NCBI GenBank assembly: GCA_002501485.1
Contig: DLTS01000086.1
Location: 1-7,346, forward strand
DNA: 7,346 bases
Direction: 5' to 3'
Source of the DNA: Acidimicrobiaceae bacterium UBA7830
GTDB lineage: Bacteria; Actinomycetota; Acidimicrobiia; Acidimicrobiales; Ilumatobacteraceae
Shown piece after piece: positions 1 to 6,240 of the stretch (position 1 is the first letter of the stretch; every line of letters begins with the position of its first letter). Both the position numbers and the translations under genes were made by a program. The notes under the pieces are model-generated. The model had not been told where the DNA came from and ran no database searches. It was given only the letters and a program-made list of their open reading frames with translations.

Positions 1-557
1 GGGTGGCGGTTGACGAAGGAGTAAATCGGGCCCGACGCAGCCAGCATGATGATGACTGCGGTCACGATCGAAATCACCATCACCGGGATGTGCTCGGTCA
101 TGCCTACTGCGGTAAACACCGAGTCGAGCGAGAACACCACATCGAGCAACATGACCTGTGCAATGACAGCACCAAATGTCAGCACGGCCTTGGAACCATG
201 AGCGTCGTCTTCGCCTTCGAGTTTGTGGTGAATTTCTTTTGTTGCTTTGTAGATGAGAAACACTCCGCCGGCCAGCAAGATGAGTTCTTTGCCGGAAAAA
301 CTAAAGTCTCGACCGAGCAACGTGAATCCGAGTAGCTCATCTTTCAACGAGATGATCCACCCAACGCTGAGCAGCAGTACAAGACGCATTCCTCCCGCTG
401 CAAGCAGACCGATCTGGCGGGCCCGATCTCGCTGATCGGCAGGCAATTTGGCTGCCAGGATCGAGATGAAAATGACGTTGTCAACGCCAAGAACAATTTC
501 CAGTACAAGGAGTGCAACGAGAGCACTCCATGCCGAGGGGTCGCTCAGCCAACTCAT
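1..557 (-). CDS. TerC-family integral membrane protein (C-terminus beyond window)
   Basis: The reading frame opens at ATG 557-555 and stays open to the left edge, giving 185 codons without a stop, so the C-terminus is missing. It shows the paired signatures of the TerC family. The first is an acidic segment in TM1 (E20, then G24-V-D-N27, within EIVLGVDNVIFISIL). The second is its counterpart near residues 136-149 (MLLDVVFSLDSVFT, D139 and D145). Hydrophobic helices lie near residues 10-35, 50-70, 90-106, 125-150 and 158-177, with a charged, His-containing loop (about 107-122) between the third and fourth. TerC proteins belong to the LysE-like transporter superfamily; members have been linked to tellurite resistance and to manganese or calcium homeostasis, and the ion here is unknown. 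No SD precedes the ATG. The gene lies 70 bp downstream of the SDR gene on the same strand and may have its own promoter. Confidence 0.9.
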   Translation of the reverse strand, partial: MSWLSDPSAWSALVALLVLEIVLGVDNVIFISILAAKLPADQRDRARQIGLLAAGGMRLVLLLSVGWIISLKDELLGFTLLGRDFSFSGKELILLAGGVFLIYKATKEIHHKLEGEDDAHGSKAVLTFGAVIAQVMLLDVVFSLDSVFTAVGMTEHIPVMVISIVTAVIIMLAASGPIYSFVNRH

Positions 558-563
558 GAGTAA

Positions 564-569
564 AGGTTA
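564..569 (-). promoter_or_regulatory. Candidate -10 element for a leaderless TerC transcript
   Basis: On the minus strand the hexamer TAACCT (TAnnnT) ends 6 nt before the TerC ATG. That is the spacing expected when the start codon is also the transcription start. There is no SD in the gap. No convincing -35 box is visible at 16-18 nt upstream, so this is only a candidate. Confidence 0.3.
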
Positions 570-627
570 GGTCGCGCCGTCAACAAGTCATGGGTTTGTT
601 CGCGAGAATCTGTTGAACTGGCTAGGA

Positions 628-1395
628 CTATCCTGCGGAGTATGCCATCGCCCCATCGATGCGTATCGTTGCCCCACTGGTGTAGCTCGAGGCATCGCTT
701 GCGAGATACAGCGCAGCGCCGACGATTTCGTGGGCCTCACCGCCTCGCTGCAGCGGAATTTCTGTTTTCGCTCGCGCATTGAACGCGTCAAGGTCCCACG
801 CTTTTGAAATATCGGTGAGAAACGGCCCGGGCATGATGACATTGCAACGAACCTTTGGTGCAAAAGCTCGCGCCATGCCCGAGGTCATCGCATCAAGCGC
901 AGCTTTCGCACCGGCGTATACCAATTCGTGAGGTGTCGGCGCGACCGCTGCGATCGACGACACGTTGATAATTGATCCTCCGGCACCCTCAGCCATCCGC
1001 GTACCGATGAGCGATGCAAGTCGAAACGGACCTTTGAAATTCACGCCAACAACTTTGTCGAACAGCTCCTCGCTCACCTCTGGGAGCGACGGGTATAGCG
1101 GCGACATACCGGCATTATTGACAAGCACGTCACAGCGTCCAAACTCTGCGTACACGAGTTCGGCTAATTGATCAGCCTGCTCCCATTTCCCAGCGTGGAA
1201 CGCAGTGGCAACCGCACGGCGACCGGTTTGTTCAGTCACCTCATGGGCTAATTCTTCGCACGCGTCAAGTTTGCGGCTGGCAATCACCAAGTCGGCGCCG
1301 TGCTCCGCAAACGCAAGAACCATTTCACGACCGAGTCCTCGACTGCCACCGGTTACGAGAGCAACCTTCCCACTGAGATCAAACCGATCGTCCAT
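628..1395 (-). CDS. Short-chain dehydrogenase/reductase (classical SDR)
   Basis: This 255-residue protein has the full classical SDR signature: the cofactor-binding TGGSRGLG (residues 15-22), NNAG (93-96), catalytic N119, S147, Y160 and K164 (YAGAK), and the PGP segment after strand 6. R41 at the end of strand 2 (ASRK) suggests NADP(H) preference, which is inferred. The length is typical. The most similar named groups are 3-oxoacyl-ACP reductase-like and gluconate/2-deoxygluconate dehydrogenase-like SDRs, and the substrate cannot be assigned. Start choice: an in-frame TTG lies at 1407, but its bases form part of the SD region. GGAGG (1401-1405, read on the minus strand) sits 5 nt before ATG 1395-1393, so the ATG is preferred. 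The gene is divergent from the SRPBCC gene, with TerC downstream. Confidence 0.95.
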   Translation of the reverse strand: MDDRFDLSGKVALVTGGSRGLGREMVLAFAEHGADLVIASRKLDACEELAHEVTEQTGRRAVATAFHAGKWEQADQLAELVYAEFGRCDVLVNNAGMSPLYPSLPEVSEELFDKVVGVNFKGPFRLASLIGTRMAEGAGGSIINVSSIAAVAPTPHELVYAGAKAALDAMTSGMARAFAPKVRCNVIMPGPFLTDISKAWDLDAFNARAKTEIPLQRGGEAHEIVGAALYLASDASSYTSGATIRIDGAMAYSAG

Positions 1396-1497
1396 TACCG
1401 CCTCCAATGCTCGCTTGTGGTGACTTCACCGTAATCGCACGGCATTCGAAACCTCGTGGTGAGGAATGTTCGGGTGGTCCTGGGCGTTAGAAAGACT
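1396..1497. promoter_or_regulatory. Divergent intergenic region between SDR and SRPBCC genes
   Basis: About 100 bp separate two divergent starts, so this must hold the promoters for both directions unless the SRPBCC gene starts further upstream at 1474 or 1456. It contains the SDR ribosome binding site (1401-1405), a 12-bp palindrome GGTGACTTCACC (1419-1430) that could be an operator, and a short inverted repeat CCTC-GTGGT-GAGG (1452-1464). A weak TAGAAA (1488-1493) lies just before the preferred GTG. No clear -35/-10 pair stands out on either strand. Confidence 0.4.
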
Positions 1498-2004
1498 GTG
1501 ACCACAACAGATCCTGACCGCACGACACCTCCTTCAGGAAAGGGCGCTCGGGTCGTATTCGACGTGCACCGTGATGTCGCGCTCGAACCTGATGTGGCAT
1601 GGGAGGCACTCATTGATTGGGCCGCCCATAGCGACTGGGTGCCGCTCACCCATGTCGATGTCGATCCTGCGAACCCCAACGTCTTTACTGCATGGTCAGG
1701 GCCGGGCGCTTCAGGTTGGGGGCGCCGTCTCGCCCTCGAAGATCGAATGGAGGCCGTTGTTGTTGACTACAAGGGTGGTCATGGCCGTTGTGTCGTGCAC
1801 AAACTTGGTCCATCGCTCAAAGGGGTCGCAGAACTCACCGTTTCACCGGGGGAGGTCGCAGGGACGACTTCAATTCATTGGCACGAGAATGTGACGGTTC
1901 GTCGGCTTCCACGATTTGCGAGTTCGCTCACCGGAACTATCAGTGCGGCTCTATTTGGTTGGGCTCTCGGACGCATGGAGAAGTGCGCCCGTACGCAACA
2001 CTGA
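1498..2004 (+). CDS. SRPBCC (START/Bet v1-like) family protein
   Basis: This 168-residue protein has the look of the polyketide cyclase/dehydrase-type SRPBCC fold. It has an opening strand (VVFDVHRDVALE, residues 19-30), a helix with the common D-x-x-x-H-x-x-W pattern (D40 to W47), a strand-rich middle (W74-G to about V114), then TSIHWHENVTV (124-134) and a long C-terminal helix (138-165). That architecture encloses a hydrophobic pocket for lipids, polyketides or other small ligands; some members are enzymes and others are carriers. No catalytic residue can be named. The start is uncertain: GTG codons at 1456, 1459, 1474 and 1498 are all in frame. I chose 1498 because the upstream stretch holds AGG and AGA codons unlike the rest of the gene, and the N-terminus then reads MTTTDPDRTTPP. 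GTG 1474 has a GAGG 9 nt upstream and is the main alternative. The MDR gene follows after 49 bp. Confidence 0.8.
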   Translation: MTTTDPDRTTPPSGKGARVVFDVHRDVALEPDVAWEALIDWAAHSDWVPLTHVDVDPANPNVFTAWSGPGASGWGRRLALEDRMEAVVVDYKGGHGRCVVHKLGPSLKGVAELTVSPGEVAGTTSIHWHENVTVRRLPRFASSLTGTISAALFGWALGRMEKCARTQH

Positions 2005-2010
2005 AACAGT

Positions 2011-2030
2011 GCAGAGTCACCAGACTCTGC
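2011..2030 (+). terminator. Perfect 8-bp inverted repeat between SRPBCC and MDR genes (hairpin or operator)
   Basis: GCAGAGTC (2011-2018) and GACTCTGC (2023-2030) are exact reverse complements around the 4-nt loop ACCA. The repeat lies 6 bp after the SRPBCC stop and 10 bp before the AAGGAG of the MDR gene. No T-run follows, so it is not a classical intrinsic terminator. It could be a U-less actinobacterial terminator, an RNA processing or stability hairpin, or a dyad operator for a dimeric repressor. The repeat is directly visible; its role is inferred. Confidence 0.45.
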
Positions 2031-2040
2031 TCCACTCAGT

Positions 2041-2046
2041 AAGGAG
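2041..2046 (+). promoter_or_regulatory. Strong ribosome binding site that fixes the MDR start
   Basis: AAGGAG lies 7 nt before ATG 2054. It excludes the longer in-frame reading, which would begin at 1916 inside the SRPBCC gene. Confidence 0.85.
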
Positions 2047-2053
2047 CTCACAC

Positions 2054-2992
2054 ATGGTTATGGTGATCGGCGTCGACGAGTTCGGCGGTCCCGAGAAGTT
2101 GAAAGTTTTTGACATTCCCGCCCAACCCGTGGGGAGTGGCCAAGTCCGAGTTGATGTAGCTGCGGCGGCAGTGAGCCCAACCGACACCATTCATCGCTCC
2201 GGTGGTCGGGCAGAACTCTTACAGCAAGATCCACCTCCTTATGTGCCTGGCATGGATATCGCTGGTGTGATTAGCGAAATCGGTGATGGGGTCGACCATG
2301 TCGCAGTTGGCGACGAGGTAATGGGAATTGTTGCCCCGACGGCCTCACACGGTGGATATTCGTCGTCGATTGTGCTTCCGGCACGTTCTGTTGCTCGCGC
2401 CCCACAGGGGTCGTCTGCAGTCGAGGCATGCACTCTTCCAATGAACGGGCTTACGGCTCAATACGCTCTGGATCTTCTCGACCTCCCAAAGGGCGCAATT
2501 CTTGCCGTCACAGGGGCCGCCGGAGCATTCGGTGGCTACATGGTGCAACTCGGTGCGAATCGCGGGTTACGGGTTATCGCAGATTCGTCTGCGGCCGACG
2601 AAGACCTTGTCCGCTCACTCGGTGCTCACGAGGTCATTCGCCGGGGTGATGACATTGCCGATCGCATTCGTGCTCTCGTACCCGACGGCGTTGACGGTCT
2701 CGCTGATGGGTCCATTCAAAATGAACTTCTTTTGCCCGCGGTGCGTGACAACGGTGGCTTTGCGGCTGTTCGAGGCTTTCAAGGCCCAAGTGAGCGAGGC
2801 ATTACCTTGCATCAAGTGTGGGTCCGTGAATACAGAACTGAACTCGAAAAGCTTGATGAGTTGCGGGCGCTCACTGAAAGCGGCAGTGTCACCCTTCGAG
2901 TTGCGGCAACCTTCCCCGCTGATCAAGCGTCTGAGGCTCACCGAATGCTCGAAGCGGGCGGAACTCGAGGCCGCTGCGTCATCACGTTCTGA
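2054..2992 (+). CDS. Zinc-independent MDR-family NAD(P)-dependent oxidoreductase (quinone oxidoreductase-like)
   Basis: This 312-residue protein has the two-domain layout of medium-chain dehydrogenases. The GroES-like N-terminal part includes FGGPEKL (10-16), VSPTD (40-44), PGMDIAGVI (65-73) and VGDEVMG (85-91). The Rossmann domain begins at about 150 with TGAAGAFGGY (153-162) and continues with a GAHEVI segment typical of quinone oxidoreductases. Only two cysteines are visible (C126 and C309) and the GHE zinc motif is absent, so this belongs to the zinc-free quinone oxidoreductase/zeta-crystallin/enoyl reductase branch. It probably reduces quinones or activated alkenes with NAD(P)H; the substrate is unknown. 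ATG 2060 is a second possible start but is less well placed relative to the SD. The stop is 1 bp before the PPOX gene, implying translational coupling. Confidence 0.93.
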   Translation: MVMVIGVDEFGGPEKLKVFDIPAQPVGSGQVRVDVAAAAVSPTDTIHRSGGRAELLQQDPPPYVPGMDIAGVISEIGDGVDHVAVGDEVMGIVAPTASHGGYSSSIVLPARSVARAPQGSSAVEACTLPMNGLTAQYALDLLDLPKGAILAVTGAAGAFGGYMVQLGANRGLRVIADSSAADEDLVRSLGAHEVIRRGDDIADRIRALVPDGVDGLADGSIQNELLLPAVRDNGGFAAVRGFQGPSERGITLHQVWVREYRTELEKLDELRALTESGSVTLRVAATFPADQASEAHRMLEAGGTRGRCVITF

Positions 2993-2993
2993 G

Positions 2994-3377
2994 ATGGCAA
3001 ACCTCTCGGCTTGCGACGCCTGGCTTGCGACTCAGCACCGCAACGGTTCGCCACATCTTGCACCGATCCGGTTTGCGGCCAAACGAGCTAATTCAATGTG
3101 GACTGCGACGGCGCGTCACAGCACCAAGGTCTCGAACATTTCGAAGGACAGCGAAGTCTCAATCGGTGTGCCAGCCGAGGGCGACCCGAATGGAGATGCG
3201 CTGGCAATTGGCACCGCCGCACTTCACGACGAGGCCCCAACCGATGTGCTCGAGATGTTTAATGCGAAATATCAGTGGTACTCGAGGCCAAGACCAGACC
3301 CCGACGTTGGCGAGTTGCTCTTCATCGAAACCACCCCGCATCGTTGGGTGATGGGATCTTTTACGACAAACAAGTAG
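2994..3377 (+). CDS. PPOX-type flavin/F420-binding split-barrel protein (small)
   Basis: This 127-residue protein shows the pyridoxamine 5'-phosphate oxidase-like barrel pattern. WLATQHRNGSPHLAPIRF (10-27) matches the first two strands, where a Thr, a Gly and the P-x-x-x-P region are typical. TARHSTKVSNISKDSEVSIGV (39-59) contains the K45 commonly placed near the cofactor phosphate, followed by a GTAAL strand (73-77), a helix (82-93) and a final strand with RWVMG (117-121). Family members bind FMN, F420 or haem and act as small reductases, oxidases or cofactor-binding proteins; which cofactor is used cannot be told. The N-terminal lead-in before the first strand is short, about 9 residues. 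No start codon exists in frame between the ATG and the body of the MDR gene, and there is no SD, so reinitiation after the MDR stop is likely. EamA follows 9 bp later. Confidence 0.82.
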   Translation: MANLSACDAWLATQHRNGSPHLAPIRFAAKRANSMWTATARHSTKVSNISKDSEVSIGVPAEGDPNGDALAIGTAALHDEAPTDVLEMFNAKYQWYSRPRPDPDVGELLFIETTPHRWVMGSFTTNK

Positions 3378-3386
3378 ACACTCTCT

Positions 3387-4295
3387 GTGACCAAGGACCG
3401 GCTCGATGCCCAACAGACATTTGCCTCGGTTGCACCATGGCTTTTTGTGTTCTTGTGGAGCACCGGGTTCATCGTTGCTCGCTATGCGACGAACGATGCG
3501 GACCCGATGGCCTTTCTTTCAGCACGGCTCATTGTTGCGTCACTCATCCTTGCGGCCATTGCGCATCTGTCGAACGCGCCTCGGCCGACTGCATATGAAT
3601 CGAAATGGTCCATTGTGGTCGGTCTCGGAATTCACGCGACCTACCTCGGTGGTGTCTTCATTGCGATTGACCTTGGTTTGCCTTCCGGTGTTGGGGCTCT
3701 TGTTGTCGGCCTCCACCCAGTGATCACTGCGGTGGCTGGCGGGGCACTGCTCGGTGAGCATTTGAATTTCCGTCAATGGGGTGGTGTCGTTCTTGGCTTC
3801 ACCGGTGTCGTTCTCGTTGTCATTAACCGCCTTACCGATGACGCGCTCAACCTTCCGCTTCGCGCCGTGATTGCGGTGTCACTCGCCACCCTTGGTATGT
3901 CAATCGGTACGCTCATTCAGCGTCAGTACTGTGCTGCAACTCCGCTGCTGTGGGGATCAGCGATTCAATACGCAAGTTCGGCAATCGCGCTCGTCGTTCT
4001 TGCCAGACTGTTGGGCCAGACCAAGTTGTCGTTCACTTCGAGCACGATCTGGTCGCTGGTGTGGTCGATTGGCGTGCTCTCGATTGCCGCTGTGCTCACC
4101 ATGTTGTGGCTCCTCCAGCATCGAGCTGCAGCAAGCGTGTCGAGTTTGTTCTTCCTCGTGCCGGCGCTGTCAGCTATCGAAGCAGCGGTACTGTTTGATG
4201 AGCAGCTCAACGTCACGACGATTGTGGGCTTTGCCACAGCCATCGTTGGGGTTGCACTCGTGACCCGAGCATCTTCACGACCCCCGAACGATTAG
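3387..4295 (+). CDS. EamA/DMT-superfamily transporter
   Basis: This 302-residue polytopic membrane protein has the duplicated EamA layout of two five-helix halves. The first half runs from about 12 to 146 (WLFVFLWSTGFIVARY, then P40-MAFLSARLIVASLIL) and ends with GEHLNFRQWGGVVLGFTGVVLVV (123-145). The second half runs from about 158 to 293 and ends with a matching DEQLNVTTIVGFATAIVGVALV (271-292). The RYATNDADPMAFLSARL segment is typical of the family. Members export or take up amino acids, metabolites or drugs; the substrate is unknown. The start is GTG with no good SD, 9 bp after the PPOX stop, consistent with coupled translation at the end of an operon. The stop TAG overlaps the stop of the opposing hydrolase gene. 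Confidence 0.93.
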   Translation: MTKDRLDAQQTFASVAPWLFVFLWSTGFIVARYATNDADPMAFLSARLIVASLILAAIAHLSNAPRPTAYESKWSIVVGLGIHATYLGGVFIAIDLGLPSGVGALVVGLHPVITAVAGGALLGEHLNFRQWGGVVLGFTGVVLVVINRLTDDALNLPLRAVIAVSLATLGMSIGTLIQRQYCAATPLLWGSAIQYASSAIALVVLARLLGQTKLSFTSSTIWSLVWSIGVLSIAAVLTMLWLLQHRAAASVSSLFFLVPALSAIEAAVLFDEQLNVTTIVGFATAIVGVALVTRASSRPPND

Positions 4296-5428
4296 GCGAC
4301 TGCTGCGAGGGCGGCAGCGACAATTGAGTGTCCACGAACATCACCCAAGAGACCCTCGTCCATCCGGTTCATCACATATGCAACGGTCATCTCATTGTCG
4401 AGATCGTTCACGATCATCGAGCCACCGTAGCCACACCAAAAGCAAATACGGCGATCGGGGAAATATGGGGTTGTCTCGTTTGGTAGCCCATACCCCAGCC
4501 CAAACGTGACGGGAATCTGCAACACGAGGTCAAAGCCGTCGGCCTGTACTCTGAAAATTTCTTCAACCGCCTCTTGTGACATCACCCGAGTGTCACCGAT
4601 CTTTCCCATTGTGGAGATCACGTTTTGAGCCTGAGCAACACTTCGTGCATTTCCGTGGCCATTTGCCGCCGGGATATCAGCAGCCCGCCATTCAGGCAAT
4701 GCTGCATATTTGGCGAGGATGAGTGGCCCCGTAAAGGTCTTGATCGCAGGATGTTCACGACCGAGGGCACGAAGATCTCCAGAGGGCGGTGGCGGCGGCG
4801 TCAACGTTGCGACTCGTCCGAACTCTTGTTCTGAAAGACCGATGTGAAAGTCAATGTCGAACGGTTCGGCAATTTCTTTCCGAAAAAACTCACCGAGTTT
4901 CATGCCAGTGATTCTTCGCACAACCTCACCAACAAGGTGCCCTTGGTTCATTGCGTGATAACCCGACTGTGTTCCGGGTTCCCACCAGGGTGCCTGGGAA
5001 GCGAGTTTCTCAGTGCTGCGTTCCCAGTCGAACACCTCGTCAAGAGTGATTGGTTTCTCCCAACCCGACACGCCTGAGGTGTGGCCGAGAAATTGGCGAA
5101 CCCGAACGTTTTCTTTGCCATTTTGGGCAAACTCTGGCCAGTACGTGCTCACTGGAGCGTCGACGTCGAGTAAACCTCTATCAACGAGGAGTAGGGCGCT
5201 CAACGCCATCATCGTCTTCGTCGTCGACCAGACATTCACGATTGTGTCGTGCTGCCATGGGGTTGCATCGTTCGCGGCCACTGAACCGCCCCACAAATCG
5301 ACCACAAGTTCTCCACCCAACATGACCGCGACGCTCGCACCGGTGTCGGCACCTGAGCCAAGGTTGTGTTGCAGAAGTTGATGAAGGGCCTCAAAACGCG
5401 GGTCACACACACCCTGAATTTCTGCCAC
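4292..5428 (-). CDS. Serine beta-lactamase-fold hydrolase (class C/EstB-like esterase family)
   Basis: This protein of about 378 residues has the penicillin-binding serine hydrolase fold. The SxxK nucleophile motif is S68-T-T-K71 (NVWSTTKTM), the tyrosine motif is at Y157 (SGYHAMNQGHL, as in family VIII esterases and LACTB-type enzymes), and the third element is the C-terminal GYGGS (333-337). HTSG (116-119) is also a common family motif. No signal peptide is visible, so it is probably a cytoplasmic esterase or amidase rather than a resistance beta-lactamase; this is inferred. Five consecutive prolines occur at residues 211-215. The start GTG 5428-5426 has AAGGGG 6 nt upstream. It is the last gene of the GNAT-DUF554-hydrolase run on the minus strand and overlaps the EamA gene by 4 bp at its stop. 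Confidence 0.93.
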   Translation of the reverse strand: MAEIQGVCDPRFEALHQLLQHNLGSGADTGASVAVMLGGELVVDLWGGSVAANDATPWQHDTIVNVWSTTKTMMALSALLLVDRGLLDVDAPVSTYWPEFAQNGKENVRVRQFLGHTSGVSGWEKPITLDEVFDWERSTEKLASQAPWWEPGTQSGYHAMNQGHLVGEVVRRITGMKLGEFFRKEIAEPFDIDFHIGLSEQEFGRVATLTPPPPPSGDLRALGREHPAIKTFTGPLILAKYAALPEWRAADIPAANGHGNARSVAQAQNVISTMGKIGDTRVMSQEAVEEIFRVQADGFDLVLQIPVTFGLGYGLPNETTPYFPDRRICFWCGYGGSMIVNDLDNEMTVAYVMNRMDEGLLGDVRGHSIVAAALAAVA

Positions 5429-5434
5429 CTGATT

Positions 5435-5440
5435 CCCCTT
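5435..5440 (-). promoter_or_regulatory. Ribosome binding site supporting the GTG start of the hydrolase
   Basis: On the minus strand AAGGGG lies 6 nt before the GTG at 5428. This good SD supports GTG as the true start. Confidence 0.7.
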
Positions 5441-5460
5441 TCACCGAGTGATGGACTTGA

Positions 5461-5469
5461 AACGTAACA
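5461..5469 (-). promoter_or_regulatory. Candidate extended -10 promoter for the hydrolase gene
   Basis: In the 59-bp gap between DUF554 and the hydrolase, the minus strand reads TGTTACGTT, an extended -10 form (TGnTAnnnT). Transcription would start near 5454, leaving a leader of about 26 nt that carries the SD. No -35 box is apparent, so read-through from DUF554 is equally possible. Confidence 0.25.
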
Positions 5470-5487
5470 GTTTTCGATCTGCTTGAT

Positions 5488-6231
5488 TTATCGAAAAGCA
5501 TCGATGATGAGGGTGAGCACCGGTGCAGCCGCAAGAGCGGGGAGCATGTCGGCAACACGAACTTCTTTTAGTTGCAGCAGCCGAATGCCAATCCCCAGCA
5601 AGAGCACCCCGCCGGCAGCTGTCATGGCGGCGATAAGTGAATCGGGCATAAAACTTCCGAAAACAGCACCACAGATGGTCAGCACGCCCTGGACGACGGC
5701 CACCGTAAGTGCTGAAAACATCACGCCAAGCCCTAGCGAAGCCGCAAACGCCATTGCAGCAAATAGGTCGAGTGATGACTTCAGGACAAGTTGGTCGATT
5801 CCTGTTCCCAGCCCGTCACTGAGCGAACCGAGAATGGTGAGCGGTCCGACACAAAACAGCAGTGACGCGCTCACATAACCCTCGATAAATCGAGCCCGGT
5901 CATCGCTACCTGTCTCACCACCAAATTTCGTTTGCAGGCGACCGCCGATGTTGTTGAGACGATCTTCGACACGAACCAGTGACCCAAGGATGCCTCCGAG
6001 AACGACGGCGCCGAGCACAACGATCAGTGTCCAGTCGGCACCAACGGCAGCAGCGAATGCTCGGTCTTTAATCGCCCCAATATTCAGTGCGCCAACGACA
6101 AGCGTGATGAGCCCGAGACCATTAGTTGTCGTTTCGCGTGTGCGTTCAGAAAATCGATTGCCGATCAACATTCCGACGGTCGCTCCAACGAGGACCGCAA
6201 CGATGTTGATCATTGTTCCAAGGCCGGTCAT
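5488..6231 (-). CDS. DUF554 (YqgA/YdfK-type) membrane protein
   Basis: This 247-residue, strongly hydrophobic protein matches DUF554. It has the short N-terminal lead (MTGLGTMINIVAVLVGATVGMLIGNRF), GLGLITLVVGALNIG near residues 38-52, VVLGGILGSLVRVEDRL (about 76-92), and a FIEGYVSASLLFCVGPLTILGSLSDGL block (about 114-140). That last block, containing FVxASLLFCVGPMxILG-like residues, is the family's most conserved region. About seven transmembrane helices are likely. The family's function is not established and a transport role is often guessed. It starts 9 bp after the GNAT stop without a clear SD. ATG 6213 is a possible later start, but the longer N-terminus fits the family better. Confidence 0.92.
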   Translation of the reverse strand: MTGLGTMINIVAVLVGATVGMLIGNRFSERTRETTTNGLGLITLVVGALNIGAIKDRAFAAAVGADWTLIVVLGAVVLGGILGSLVRVEDRLNNIGGRLQTKFGGETGSDDRARFIEGYVSASLLFCVGPLTILGSLSDGLGTGIDQLVLKSSLDLFAAMAFAASLGLGVMFSALTVAVVQGVLTICGAVFGSFMPDSLIAAMTAAGGVLLLGIGIRLLQLKEVRVADMLPALAAAPVLTLIIDAFR

Positions 6232-6240
6232 AGCAAATGT

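Noticed and set aside
1916..2053. An N-terminal extension of the MDR protein by 46 residues, overlapping the SRPBCC gene
   Set aside because: AAGGAG sits 7 nt before ATG 2054, and the MDR fold starts immediately after it. The extension would also cover the inverted repeat and has no family resemblance.
2502..2993. A long open frame upstream of, and in frame with, the PPOX gene, which would extend that protein by 164 residues
   Set aside because: It lies wholly inside the MDR gene in another frame. Its translation resembles no domain, has no SD, and PPOX similarity begins only a few residues after ATG 2994. It is a compositional shadow.
4301..4319. A GCTGC/GCAGC hairpin just past the EamA stop as a terminator
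   Set aside because: The stem is only 5 bp with a 7-nt loop and no T-run, and it falls in the Ala-rich 3' end of the hydrolase gene, where such repeats arise by chance.
4292..5428. The hydrolase as an antibiotic-resistance beta-lactamase
   Set aside because: It lacks a signal peptide, sits with DUF554 and GNAT genes, and its YHAMN and GYGGS motifs fit the esterase-like branch better than class C beta-lactamases.
5444..5455. A short inverted repeat (TCAC/GTGA) in the gap upstream of the hydrolase
   Set aside because: Four-base arms are too short to support a hairpin or operator claim.
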